A DNA stretch of 64,000 nt from assembly GCF_012726265.1 (NCBI RefSeq), contig NZ_JAASAG010000006.1, positions 248,001 to 312,000 of the forward strand. Reading direction: 5' to 3'. The position numbers and the translations under genes are program-made. This document shows positions 1 to 8,568 of the stretch, piece by piece. Position 1 is the first letter of the stretch. Each line of letters starts with the position of its first letter. The notes under the pieces were generated by a model. That model was not told the origin of the DNA. It worked only from the letters and a program-made list of their open reading frames with translations, and made no database searches. This DNA comes from Streptomyces sp. HNM0575. Lineage in GTDB: Bacteria; Actinomycetota; Actinomycetes; Streptomycetales; Streptomycetaceae.

Positions 1-387
1 ATCGGAGCCGTGCTCGGGCAGTACGAGCCGTCGATCCTCGACACGGTGCTCGCCAAGAGCAAGAGGCTCATCGACACGGCGCAGGACTCGTTGCAGGCGC
101 AGAAGGTGGTCCGCAAGGGCGACGTCGTCGGTTACGTGGACGACCAACTCGGCGGCAAGACGCCCGTGGTGGCCTCGCGGGACGTGTCGGCGGTCGGCTG
201 GTCGGGGCTGAAGGTGAAGCTCGGCCTCACGGACGGCGGCAAGGCGCTGCCGCACGAGGCGAAGGCGGGCGCGCGGGCCGGCACGCTGACCGTCGGCGAC
301 GGGCCGGGCCAGGTGCGGGTGCCGGTGACGCTCAAGGAGGACATGACCGAGCCGGGCTTCGGGGCGAAGTTGACCAGGATCCTGTGA
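1..387 (+). CDS. D-alanyl-D-alanine carboxypeptidase, C-terminal part (5' truncated)
   Basis: The frame is open from base 1 and ends at the stop at 385-387, so this is the last 128 residues of a longer gene. The visible part resembles the tail of actinomycete penicillin-binding-protein-type carboxypeptidases: a segment like KGDVVGYVDDQLGGKTPVV, then a beta-rich region with VPVTL and a FGAKLTRIL ending. Such enzymes trim the terminal D-alanine of peptidoglycan stem peptides outside the membrane. The catalytic SxxK, SxN and KTG motifs would lie upstream of the window and cannot be checked. The call rests on the tail alone and on the following membrane-protein gene. Confidence 0.6.
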   Translation: MGAVLGQYEPSILDTVLAKSKRLIDTAQDSLQAQKVVRKGDVVGYVDDQLGGKTPVVASRDVSAVGWSGLKVKLGLTDGGKALPHEAKAGARAGTLTVGDGPGQVRVPVTLKEDMTEPGFGAKLTRIL

Positions 388-540
388 TCCGGGTGACATG
401 ACCGGAGCAGCCGGCGGGGCCGGTGCGGGGAAGACCCGCCGGAGCCGGTGGTGCCGCCGGGACCGGAAGGTCCTGTCCCGGTGAGAGTGGCCCGCTCAAC
501 CCCGGACGGGGTGGACGGAGTCGTACGGGGGAGAGGCGCA

Positions 541-3072
541 GTGCCGACTGTGCGGGAGCCGCAGATGCCGGAAGGCGACGACACCGGGATAGAAGCCGGG
601 GACAGGCCGGTCCCCGGGCCGGGTGCGTCCTCACGCGCCGCCGCCAGAACCGGTTCGGGGACCGGTTCCGGAACCAATGGCACCACGGGTGCGGGCACCG
701 GGACCGAGACCGGCACCGTGCCCGGACCCCGGCGCGGCACCGATCCGGACTCCCACGAGGACACGGTCTCCGGCGGCACCCGTACGAGGAGCCGTGCGCC
801 GGGGCGTACGAGAGACGGGCGTGGGCCGTCACGCCTCCGCCGCCCGGCCGGGGACCAGCACACCCGCGCCGGTACGGATCCGGGCGTCCAGGACGCACCG
901 GCGGCGCACCCGGAGCAACCCGACGCCGCCCGCCCGGAGTCCGGCACCGGCGACAAGTCCGGCACCGGCAACAAGCCCGGCACCGGCGGCAAATCGGGGA
1001 CCGGGACCGGCAACGGGTCACGTTCCGCATCCGCTTCGGCATCCGGATCCGCATCCGGAGCCCCGGCCCCCACCTCGGAGTCCGCCGCCGCCGGCTCCGC
1101 CGCGACCGCCCCGACCGCCACGGCCACCGCCGCTCCCACCGCCATCCCCGCTCCCGCTCGCACCGCCGAGCGTGCCCCCTCCCGCGTACGCCGCCTCGGC
1201 TCCGCCCTGCTGCGCCATCCCGTGGCCGCGCCCGTACTGCTCGCGACCGTCCTGCATCTGCTGTGGCTGTGGCTGCTGGCGAGCGGCGGCGGCGATCTGG
1301 CGGCGCAGGACGCGTGGGCCGAGTTCGTCGGGGAGCACCCGGACTCGGCGTACAACCTCGCCTGGTACGGGGGCCTGCATCCCTTCTCGTACAGCGTGCT
1401 CTCGCCGTACCTCATGGCCTGGTTCGGGGTCCGCAGCACGCTGATCCTCGCCGGAATCCTCTCCGCCGGTCTGCTGGCGCTGATCCTGCGGCGCGTGCTC
1501 CGCAGGCCGCTGGCCCCCGCCCTCTGGGGCGCCTTCTCCTTCACCTGCAACGCCGCCTCGGGGCGGGTGACCTTCGCGCTCGGGGTGCTCTTCGCGCTCG
1601 CCGCCGTGGCGATGGTGTGGGCCTGGCCGAGGCGCTGGTGGCGCGGCTCCGGCAAGCTGCGGGTGGCGCGCGGCGCGGCCGCCGCGGTGCTGGCGGCGCT
1701 CGCGACGACGGGCAGCCCGGTGGCCGGGCTCTTCCTCGAAGTGGTCGCCGCCGCCCTCTTCCTCGACCGGCGCCGTCAGGCCGCGTACGCGCTGGCCGTC
1801 GCGCCGCCCGTGGTGGTCGCCCTCTGCGCCGTCCTCTTCCCCTTCCAGGGGCTCCAGCCGATTCCGTGGTGGTCGGCGCTCTTCCCGCTCGCGGGCGCGC
1901 TGCCCGCCTTCCTGCTGGTGCCCCGCTCGTGGCGGACCGTGCGCCTGGGCGCGCTGGTCTACGCGGCGGGCGTCGTGCTGACGTGGCTGATCCCGTCGCA
2001 GGTCGGCTCGAACGTGGAGCGGCTGAGCCTGCTGTTCGGCGTCGTGGTGCTGCTGGCGGCGGCGCCGCTCGTGGTGCGGGGGGAGTGGCGGTCCCGGCGG
2101 GGCATGGCGATGGCCGCGGCGCTGGTGATCGCGGCCGGCTGGCAGATCGGCAAGCCGTCGTACGACGTCTTCGCGACCACTCCCGACGACGCGTGGACCC
2201 GTGAACTCGGTCCCCTCGTACAGCAGTTGAAGCGGGTCGACGCCTCGCGAGGCCGGGTGGAGGTGGTGCCTGTGCGCAGTCACCGGGAGGCCTCGGCGCT
2301 CGCCCCGTACGTCAATCTCGCCCGCGGCTGGAACAGGCAGGCGGACACCGACCGCAATCCCGTCTTCTACGAGAACGGCGGTCTGACGGAGAAGAGCTAC
2401 CACCGGTGGCTGCGGCGCTGGGCGGTGCGTTACGTGGTGCTGCCGTCCTCGCCCCCGGACGGCGCCGGCAAGGAGGAGGCCGAGATCGTCCGCCGCGGGC
2501 AGCCGTATCTGAAGGAGGTCTGGAGCGGTGTGCACTGGCGGCTCTACCGGGTCGCGGATCCGCTGCCGATGGCCGAGCCGCCCGCGAGCGTCGAGCACGC
2601 GGGGGCGGGCGAGGTGCGGGTGCGGGTGCGCGAGCGCGGCGCCGTGCTGGTGCGTATCCCGTGGTCGCCGTGGCTGGGTCTGGTGGACCGCGAGGGCCGC
2701 CGCATAGAGGCGCCGCAGCCCGGCAGCCCGAACCTGTACGGATGTGTGCGCAAGGCACGGCCGCAGGTGGACGGTCCGCCGCCGCCCGGCAGGGACGAAC
2801 CGCTGACGGACACCTGGACCCTGCTGGAGGCGCCCCGCCCCGGCACGTACCGGCTGGCCGCGCCCTACCGGCTGCCCCGCGGTACGACGTGTCCCGGCAG
2901 GAGCGCCTCGGTCGGCCCGGCGTCGGGCCCGGCGTCCTCGCCGCCGCCCTCACCCACGCCGGCACCGGCACAGGCACCGGAACAACTGCCGGGAGCGGAC
3001 GCCGGCGGCGAGGCGCCGGAGCATGGCACGCCGCAGCGTGGCGCACAGGAGCGTGACGGCGGCGGGCGCTGA
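541..3072 (+). CDS. Polytopic membrane protein with disordered N-terminus, GT-C-like architecture
   Basis: An 843-residue protein if read from the GTG at 541, which has a GGGGGAG ribosome site at 527-533; an ATG at 565 is the alternative. Residues 1-200 are low-complexity Gly/Thr/Ser/Pro/Ala, coded by GC-rich repeats. Hydrophobic helices start near residue 225 and continue to about 545. The first extracytoplasmic loop carries an acidic stretch (GGDLAAQDAW, near residue 250) followed by a WYGGLHPFSYSVLSPYL segment. A soluble C-terminal domain of about 300 residues follows and ends in a Pro/Ala-rich tail. A loop-1 acidic motif with many helices suggests a GT-C glycosyltransferase fold, but no family is recognised with certainty and no substrate can be named. 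Confidence 0.75.
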   Translation: MPTVREPQMPEGDDTGIEAGDRPVPGPGASSRAAARTGSGTGSGTNGTTGAGTGTETGTVPGPRRGTDPDSHEDTVSGGTRTRSRAPGRTRDGRGPSRLRRPAGDQHTRAGTDPGVQDAPAAHPEQPDAARPESGTGDKSGTGNKPGTGGKSGTGTGNGSRSASASASGSASGAPAPTSESAAAGSAATAPTATATAAPTAIPAPARTAERAPSRVRRLGSALLRHPVAAPVLLATVLHLLWLWLLASGGGDLAAQDAWAEFVGEHPDSAYNLAWYGGLHPFSYSVLSPYLMAWFGVRSTLILAGILSAGLLALILRRVLRRPLAPALWGAFSFTCNAASGRVTFALGVLFALAAVAMVWAWPRRWWRGSGKLRVARGAAAAVLAALATTGSPVAGLFLEVVAAALFLDRRRQAAYALAVAPPVVVALCAVLFPFQGLQPIPWWSALFPLAGALPAFLLVPRSWRTVRLGALVYAAGVVLTWLIPSQVGSNVERLSLLFGVVVLLAAAPLVVRGEWRSRRGMAMAAALVIAAGWQIGKPSYDVFATTPDDAWTRELGPLVQQLKRVDASRGRVEVVPVRSHREASALAPYVNLARGWNRQADTDRNPVFYENGGLTEKSYHRWLRRWAVRYVVLPSSPPDGAGKEEAEIVRRGQPYLKEVWSGVHWRLYRVADPLPMAEPPASVEHAGAGEVRVRVRERGAVLVRIPWSPWLGLVDREGRRIEAPQPGSPNLYGCVRKARPQVDGPPPPGRDEPLTDTWTLLEAPRPGTYRLAAPYRLPRGTTCPGRSASVGPASGPASSPPPSPTPAPAQAPEQLPGADAGGEAPEHGTPQRGAQERDGGGR

Positions 3073-3082
3073 GCCGGAGCGG

Positions 3083-3469
3083 TCAGCTGCCGCTGCCGTA
3101 CGGGCGGGTGATGATCTCCATGAAGTGGCCGTCCGGGTCGGCCCAGTAGACGCCGCGGCCGCCGTCGTTGTGGTTGATCTCGCCGGGGCGCCGCCGTGAG
3201 GGATCCGCGTAGTACGTCAGACCGGCGTCCTCGATGCGCGCGAAGATCGCGTCGAACTCCTCCTCGGAGACGAGGAACGCGTAGTGCTGCGGCGTGATGG
3301 CGCCGTCGCCCGCGTCCGCGAAGTCGAGCGCCACGTCGTTGGCGACGACGACGGGCAGGAACGGGCCGAACTGCGGCTGCACTTCGAGCCCGAGCAGCCC
3401 GGCGAGGAACTCCGCCGAGGCCTTCTTGTCAGTGGCGTGGACGATCGTGTGGTTGAGCTGGACTGCCAT
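3083..3469 (-). CDS. VOC (glyoxalase/bleomycin-resistance fold) family protein
   Basis: A 128-residue protein of typical single-domain VOC length. It shows the paired beta-alpha-beta-beta-beta modules: LNHTIVHATD at the N-terminus supplies the first metal-ligand His, and HYAFLVSEEEFDAIFARI followed by GRGVYWADPDGHFMEIITRPY supplies the second half with the terminal Glu-containing strand. These proteins usually act as metal-dependent lyases, dioxygenases or drug-binding proteins; the substrate cannot be read from sequence. AGGAG sits 6 nt before the ATG at 3469. It converges with the membrane-protein gene, with only 10 nt between the two stops. Confidence 0.88.
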   Translation of the reverse strand: MAVQLNHTIVHATDKKASAEFLAGLLGLEVQPQFGPFLPVVVANDVALDFADAGDGAITPQHYAFLVSEEEFDAIFARIEDAGLTYYADPSRRRPGEINHNDGGRGVYWADPDGHFMEIITRPYGSGS

Positions 3470-3754
3470 CTGCCGCTCCTCATCCGCTCGCTGTGCTCAG
3501 TGCCGTGCTGAATCCTGTGCCCTGAGTCCTGTTGCCCTCCCTTGTGCCAGGCCTTTCACCGTTCTCAACGCACGGCGTGCGCACCGGATTTCGGGATCCG
3601 CTTCGGCCTTCCGTCGTAGTCCGGCGGACCCAGGCCGTGCCGGGACCGGGGACGGGCCCCGGGTCGGGGACCCCCGGGTCAGGGGAGGGGCCGGGCCCGA
3701 GGACGTCCCCGGACCCGGCCCCTGGCCGGTGGCGCGCTGGATCATGAGGGCGCG

Positions 3755-4231
3755 TTACGAGGGCGCGCGCATGCCCGTGCGGGGCAGCAGCGGCACGAGG
3801 GCGTCCCAGCGCCTCATCTCGCAGCCGTTCTCGCGGTTGAAGTGGGCGTCGACGGGCCGCCCCGCCCAGACCCCGCGCACGTGGGCGCTGGCCGGGCCGC
3901 CGTACTGCATCGTGCAGTGCGTGCCGCGCGGCAAGGGGGCGAACGGGTCCTTGCCCCAGGTGGTCAGCTCGTCCAGCCCGTCGCAGGCCGCTTCGGGGCT
4001 GGGGTGGTCGCCTGCCGTGGGGTGGCAGTACAGCTCGTACGTGCCCTCGGCGGCAGCGTCGCCGGACTCCGCGACGGTGACGGTGAGGTGGTCCGTGGGT
4101 GCGTGGTGGGCACGTGCGCGGTCCGTGCGTACGTGGTCCGTGCCTGCGACCGCGTACGGGGCGGCCGTCGTGGCACAGGCGAGCACGGAGGTGAGTGCGG
4201 TCGCGGTGAGAGCGAGACGTCGGATCAGCAT
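3755..4231 (-). CDS. Secreted subtilisin-inhibitor-like protease inhibitor (SSI family)
   Basis: A 158-residue precursor. The ATG at 4231 is chosen because AGGAG lies 7 nt upstream and a Sec signal peptide follows at once (MLIRRLALTATALTS, likely cleaved after Ala-Val-Ala near residue 29). The mature part has the SSI pattern: YELYCHP, then CDGLDELTTW, then the reactive loop around Cys106-Thr-Met-Gln-Tyr, and the closing NGCEM. The four cysteines (69, 83, 106, 137) match the family's two disulfides. By alignment with SSI the P1 residue is Met108, which suits subtilisin-like and metalloendoprotease targets. Such proteins restrain extracellular proteases around aerial growth. The family assignment is secure; the partner protease is unknown. 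Confidence 0.92.
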   Translation of the reverse strand: MLIRRLALTATALTSVLACATTAAPYAVAGTDHVRTDRARAHHAPTDHLTVTVAESGDAAAEGTYELYCHPTAGDHPSPEAACDGLDELTTWGKDPFAPLPRGTHCTMQYGGPASAHVRGVWAGRPVDAHFNRENGCEMRRWDALVPLLPRTGMRAPS

Positions 4232-4557
4232 CGAGGGCTCCTGGACACCGGTACGGGGAACGGAAGGGACTCGGGAACGGAATCGGAACGGGACCGAGGT
4301 GCGGGAAGCGCGGACGGATGGCCGGATCCACGCGGGCGCACGGCGGTCACGGCGTTCCGTGACGGGCCGGTCGTGACCGGGCACCTTTTCGGCCCCCCAA
4401 CGCGCGCCACGGGGTGTGCGTGGCGCCTCGGGCCGCGGGTTGACTCGAACGAGCTATCCACGGGGGCATACGGCCGGAAGCGGACGCGGGCGGGGAGACG
4501 GAACCGGCTACGGAACCGGCTACGGAACCGGCTATGGAACGGGGCACGTCCGGGCGA
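4232..4557. other. Intergenic region with a short 12-bp tandem repeat
   Basis: No gene is supported in these 326 bases. The promoter and leader of the protease-inhibitor gene should lie at the left end (minus strand). Three adjacent copies of GGAACCGGCTAC/T occupy 4500-4535, just beyond the stop of the next minus-strand gene. No convincing hairpin terminator was found. Confidence 0.5.
4500..4535. repeat. 12-bp tandem repeat, three copies
   Basis: Units GGAACCGGCTAC at 4500-4511 and 4512-4523, and GGAACCGGCTAT at 4524-4535. The array is noncoding and lies just after the stop of the 117-residue hypothetical gene. The function is unknown. Confidence 0.85.
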
Positions 4558-4911
4558 TCACTCCGGAACTTCCAGCTCCGCGCCCGTGCCCGTCCTCTCG
4601 TCCCCGTCCGCCCGGTCGTCCCTGCCGTCCCAGTGCGGCCTTTCGGCCCCGTCCGCGTCCGGGCCGGCGAGCTCGGCGGGCCTGCCGGGCACCTCGGCCG
4701 GCAGGGACCCGTCGGGCGGCACCCGCCAGTGCTCGCGCGGCGCTCCGGGCACGGTCCTGCCCTGCCGGTCCCACTCGTTCGCGAGCTTCGCGTAGATGGG
4801 CTCCAGCCAGTAGGCGCCGGTGAGTTCGGCGAACTGGGTGCGCGGCTCTGCGAGTACGTCGCGGACCGCGGCCGGTGCGGTCCGCGAGACGATGAATGAC
4901 GTTTTTCCCAT
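4558..4911 (-). CDS. Hypothetical protein (117 aa)
   Basis: Not a recognised family. The N-terminal 60 residues look like a folded domain (SFIVSRTAPAAVRDVL, then FAELTGAYWLEPIYAKLANEWD). The C-terminal half is Pro/Asp/Arg/Gly-rich and probably disordered. Codon use follows the high third-position G/C of neighbouring genes, which supports a real gene. No clear Shine-Dalgarno precedes the ATG at 4911. It lies 161 nt beyond the end of the transporter gene at 5073, on the same strand, and could be read through from the export operon; no functional link is visible. Confidence 0.55.
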   Translation of the reverse strand: MGKTSFIVSRTAPAAVRDVLAEPRTQFAELTGAYWLEPIYAKLANEWDRQGRTVPGAPREHWRVPPDGSLPAEVPGRPAELAGPDADGAERPHWDGRDDRADGDERTGTGAELEVPE

Positions 4912-5072
4912 GCACGGGGCAACACCGGGCGGTGAGAAGGGGACACCGGGGAGCCGGTCGTTTCACTGCCACGAGAGCCCTCGTTCGATCACGCACCGGT
5001 CACGGACCGTCAAGAACGTGGGTCAATGCCGATTCGGACGCGGGACCGGTGCGGGACCGCCGCGGGGATCGG

Positions 5073-8000
5073 TCAGCGGAGCTGGCGGCGGACCAGTTCG
5101 TGGAACTCCCCGGCGGCGTCCGCCAGCAGCTCCGCCGGCGACCCCTGCTGCACGACCTTCCCGTGCGACATCACCAGCACCCGGTCGGCGTCCATGATCG
5201 TGGAGAGCCGGTGTGCGATCACGATGCGCGTGGCCTGGAGCTTGCGGGTGCTCTCGATGACGGTGCGCTGCGTCTCGTTGTCGAGGGCGCTGGTCGCCTC
5301 GTCGAAGTAGAGGATGCGGGGGCGCCGGATCAGGGCCTGGGCGATCATCAGGCGCTGCCGCTGCCCGCCGGAGACGGCGGCGCCCCCGTCGGAGAGGATC
5401 GTGTGCATGCCCATGGGCATGCGCTTGATGTCCTCGGCGAGACCGGCCATCTCGGCGGCCTCCCATGCCTCCTCGTGCGAGTAGATCTCCGCGCCGCAGA
5501 TCGAGTCGAGTATCGAGCCGACGAACGGCTGCGCGTTCTGGAGCACGACGCCGCACTGCCGGCGCACGGCCGCCTGGTCGAGGGCCGAGAGGTCCTGGCC
5601 GTCGTAGAGGACGCTGCCCGAGACCGGCTTCTCGAAGCCGATGAGCAGCCTCAGCAGCGTGGACTTGCCGCAGCCGCTCGGTCCCACGACCGCCACGAAC
5701 TCGCCGGGATTCACCCGCAGCGAGACGTCGTCGAGCGTCAGCGGTCCGTCGTCGCTGTAGCGGAACGACAGGTGCCGTGCCTCGATCTCCCCGGTCAGCT
5801 CGCCGGGCTGCGTACTGCCGTCGCGTACCTCGGTCGGCTCGTTCAGCACCGGCTTGACCTTCTCGAACATCGGCAGTGCGGCGGCGGCCGAGATCAGCGA
5901 GTTCGTCAGCTGCGTCACCGACGTCAGCATCATCGTGACGGCGGTGTTGAACGTGAGGAAGCCGCTGGAGGAGAGGCTGCCGCGGGCCGGCCCCGCCAGC
6001 AGCATGAACAGCACGAGCGAAGTGAGCGGCAGATACACCGAGTTGAGGACGGTGGTGTAGTTCTTGATCCGGCCGACCCGCTGCTGGAGCTCCCGGCTGC
6101 GGGCGAACTCCCGTGCCCACGCCGCGTACGCGAAGCTCTCCGCCGCGGCCACGCGCAGCTTCGGCAGACCCCGAAGAGTCTGGAACGACATGTTGTTGAG
6201 CTTGTTGTTGAGGTCGACCAGCTTGCTCTGCCAGCGCAGCTGCCAGATCCCCATCGCGATGAACGCGCCCGCGATGAACGCCAGCAACGTCAGTGCCATC
6301 AGCGCCAGTTGGACGCTGTAGAAGAGCAGCAGCACCAGGTTCATCGTGCCGATCGTGCAGGCTTGTACGGCGATGGGCCCCACGCCCGACAGCACTCTCC
6401 GCATGGTGCTGATTCCCATTGCGGCGCTTGCGAGTTCGCCCGTGGAGCGTTCCGCGAAGAACTTCGTCGGCAGCCGCAGCAGCCGGTCCCAGACGGCGGG
6501 TTGCAGCGCCGCCTCGACGCGTCCCTCCATGCGCAGGATCGAGGTGTTCTGGAGCAGCATGAAGACGGCGGAGACGATGCTGCTGACGACGATCGCCATG
6601 GAGACCTGCCTGATGAGGCTGGTCTCGGCGTTCGGCACGTACACGCCGAGCACCTGTCCCGTCGCGATCGGCACCAGCGCGCCCAGGCCGACGGCGACGA
6701 GCCCGCCGAGGGCGAGGTTGCGCACGTCCACGCGGGTGCCGCCCAGGCAGAAGCGCATCAACCCCCAGGCGCTCAGGGGCTGTTCGGGCAGCGGCCGGTA
6801 GAACATCACGGCGCGCGGCTCGAATTCGCCGGCGCGTGACTTGCGGACCCTGGTGCGTGCGCCGTCCGCGTCCACCGCCTCGTACCGTCCGTGCCGCCAC
6901 AGCAGCGCCACCGGTTCGCCGGAGTCGGCCCGGTGACCCACGAGCGGGCCGGTGTTCTCCCGCCACCAGCGGTCGCGCAGCTTCACCACGCGGGTGCGGA
7001 CACGGGAGCTGAGCGCGATCCGTTCCACGGGGTTCGTACGGTCGTTGACGGCGCGGCCCTGCGGTGGCGCCGACAGCTCGATGCCCGCGGCGCGGGCGGC
7101 CATGCGGGAGACGGCGAGCGTCGCGTCGTCGTTCGCGGAGGACGTGCCCGAGGCGCCCTTGCCGGTGGTGTTGATGGAGGCGAGCAGAGCCTGGTCGGCC
7201 TGGGCGCGTACGGTCTCGCCGGCCTCGATGCCCGCGGCGGTACGGTCCTCGTGCGCGCGTTCGAGGTGTTCGATCCAGCGGTCCAGTGCGGAGAGCAGGC
7301 GGAACTGCTGGTCCACCATGCGCTGCCACATCGCACCGTCGACGAGCAGCTGCGACGCCGCCTCCTGGCTGAACTCGGCGCCGTACTGGACACTCCGCGG
7401 ATCGATGTGCATCCACAGGATGTCGTCGTCGTCCTGCCCGTCGCCGCCGCGTCCGGCGCCCGGGTACAGGGCGTCGGGGGTCACCTCGCCGTCGAGCGGC
7501 GCCTCGAAGAGCACGCGCAGGCTGCGGCCGATGCCGAGGGCGAAGGCGTTGTCGAGGTGGGAGTGCGGGAGTGCGGCGATGCCGTCCGCGTTCTGGTGCT
7601 GCTGCTGGTACGGGTCCTGCTGTCCGCCTGCGGCCTGCTGTCCGCCCGGGTCCTGCTGCTGATTCCAGCCGGTGTGGCCGCGGAAGTGGGCGGCGACGTT
7701 GCTGTAGTCGGGCCGTTGCAGCTCGCGCAGCTCGATGCGGCGCACCGCGCACTCGCGCAGCGGCCTGCCGACGAGGGTGTGCAGGGTGCCCTCGATCGGG
7801 CCGAGGAGCAGGGTGCCCGGCTCCAGCCGGCCGAGGAAGTGCCAGTGGCCCTGCTGTACGGCGTCGACGGCGAAGAGGTCCATCGCACCGGCCGTCACCA
7901 GCCACAGCACATGCGGGCCTTCGAGCGGGAGGCTGCGCTTGCCGACGCAGTCGGCTTCGGTGCCGAGCATGCCGAAGGCGGCGGTCACCGGGTCCTGCGG

Positions 8001-8567
8001 CGCCGCGTGGGCGGGCGCCGACGCGGGCGGGGCGGTGGACTCGGGGCCCACGGCGGGGTGTTCACCGGTGTCGTGGGGGGCGTCCCTGTGCGGGACGGCC
8101 GGGTACTGGCCGGTGTCGTAGGGGACGGTGGGCTGCTGGCCGGTGTCGTACTGAGCGGTGCGGTGTTCACCGGTGTCGTACGGGACGGTGGGGTGCTGGC
8201 CGGTGTCGTACTGAGCGGTGCGGTGTTCGCCCGTGTCGTAGGGGACGGCGGGCTGCTGGCCGGTGTCGTACGGGACGGTGGGGTGCTGCCCCGTGTCGTA
8301 CGCGCCGTTCTGCTGCGGGCCCGCGCCCGCACCGGCACCCGCGCCGGCGTCCGCACCCGCACCCGCGTCAGCGCTCCCGGCCGCCGTCGGATACGAGCCG
8401 GTGTCCCACTGACCGGTCTCCCACTGGCCCGTCTGCCACTGACCCGTGTTCCAACGGCCCGTCTCCCACTGGCCGGTGTCCCACTGACCGGTGTCGGTGT
8501 CCCTCTGTCCCGTGTGCTGCCCCCCGTCCGTACGGGGGTCCTCCGCGGAGCCTTCGGCGGATGCCAC
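5073..8567 (-). CDS. NHLM-type bacteriocin export ABC transporter, second subunit (no peptidase)
   Basis: A 1164-residue membrane ABC half-transporter. The GTG at 8567 is preceded by AAGGAG at a 7-nt spacing. Residues 26-57 are pentapeptide repeats of the form TGQWx and residues 90-160 are decapeptide repeats of the form YDTGxxPxxP; both are coded by DNA repeats. A cyclic-nucleotide-binding-like region follows (about 195-290). A type-I exporter transmembrane domain spans roughly 640-900. The ATPase domain has Walker A GPSGCGKST near residue 960, signature VSGGQRQR near 1065, then LYFDEATSAL. In NHLM systems this subunit partners the peptidase-bearing transporter encoded just upstream. The usual family length is nearer 900-1000, so the N-terminal repeats are extra. 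It probably helps export the double-glycine peptide encoded at 12370. Confidence 0.88.
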   Translation of the reverse strand: MASAEGSAEDPRTDGGQHTGQRDTDTGQWDTGQWETGRWNTGQWQTGQWETGQWDTGSYPTAAGSADAGAGADAGAGAGAGAGPQQNGAYDTGQHPTVPYDTGQQPAVPYDTGEHRTAQYDTGQHPTVPYDTGEHRTAQYDTGQQPTVPYDTGQYPAVPHRDAPHDTGEHPAVGPESTAPPASAPAHAAPQDPVTAAFGMLGTEADCVGKRSLPLEGPHVLWLVTAGAMDLFAVDAVQQGHWHFLGRLEPGTLLLGPIEGTLHTLVGRPLRECAVRRIELRELQRPDYSNVAAHFRGHTGWNQQQDPGGQQAAGGQQDPYQQQHQNADGIAALPHSHLDNAFALGIGRSLRVLFEAPLDGEVTPDALYPGAGRGGDGQDDDDILWMHIDPRSVQYGAEFSQEAASQLLVDGAMWQRMVDQQFRLLSALDRWIEHLERAHEDRTAAGIEAGETVRAQADQALLASINTTGKGASGTSSANDDATLAVSRMAARAAGIELSAPPQGRAVNDRTNPVERIALSSRVRTRVVKLRDRWWRENTGPLVGHRADSGEPVALLWRHGRYEAVDADGARTRVRKSRAGEFEPRAVMFYRPLPEQPLSAWGLMRFCLGGTRVDVRNLALGGLVAVGLGALVPIATGQVLGVYVPNAETSLIRQVSMAIVVSSIVSAVFMLLQNTSILRMEGRVEAALQPAVWDRLLRLPTKFFAERSTGELASAAMGISTMRRVLSGVGPIAVQACTIGTMNLVLLLFYSVQLALMALTLLAFIAGAFIAMGIWQLRWQSKLVDLNNKLNNMSFQTLRGLPKLRVAAAESFAYAAWAREFARSRELQQRVGRIKNYTTVLNSVYLPLTSLVLFMLLAGPARGSLSSSGFLTFNTAVTMMLTSVTQLTNSLISAAAALPMFEKVKPVLNEPTEVRDGSTQPGELTGEIEARHLSFRYSDDGPLTLDDVSLRVNPGEFVAVVGPSGCGKSTLLRLLIGFEKPVSGSVLYDGQDLSALDQAAVRRQCGVVLQNAQPFVGSILDSICGAEIYSHEEAWEAAEMAGLAEDIKRMPMGMHTILSDGGAAVSGGQRQRLMIAQALIRRPRILYFDEATSALDNETQRTVIESTRKLQATRIVIAHRLSTIMDADRVLVMSHGKVVQQGSPAELLADAAGEFHELVRRQLR
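8088..8300. repeat. In-frame 30-bp tandem repeat coding for YDTGxxPxxP units
   Basis: Seven 30-bp units inside the second export ABC transporter gene code for decapeptides such as YDTGQHPTVP and YDTGEHRTAQ. All copies keep frame. The order of unit variants (QHPTVP, QQPAVP, EHRTAQ, repeated) points to duplication of multi-unit blocks. A separate 15-bp array coding for TGQWx lies at 8397-8492. Confidence 0.9.
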
Positions 8568-8568
8568 G

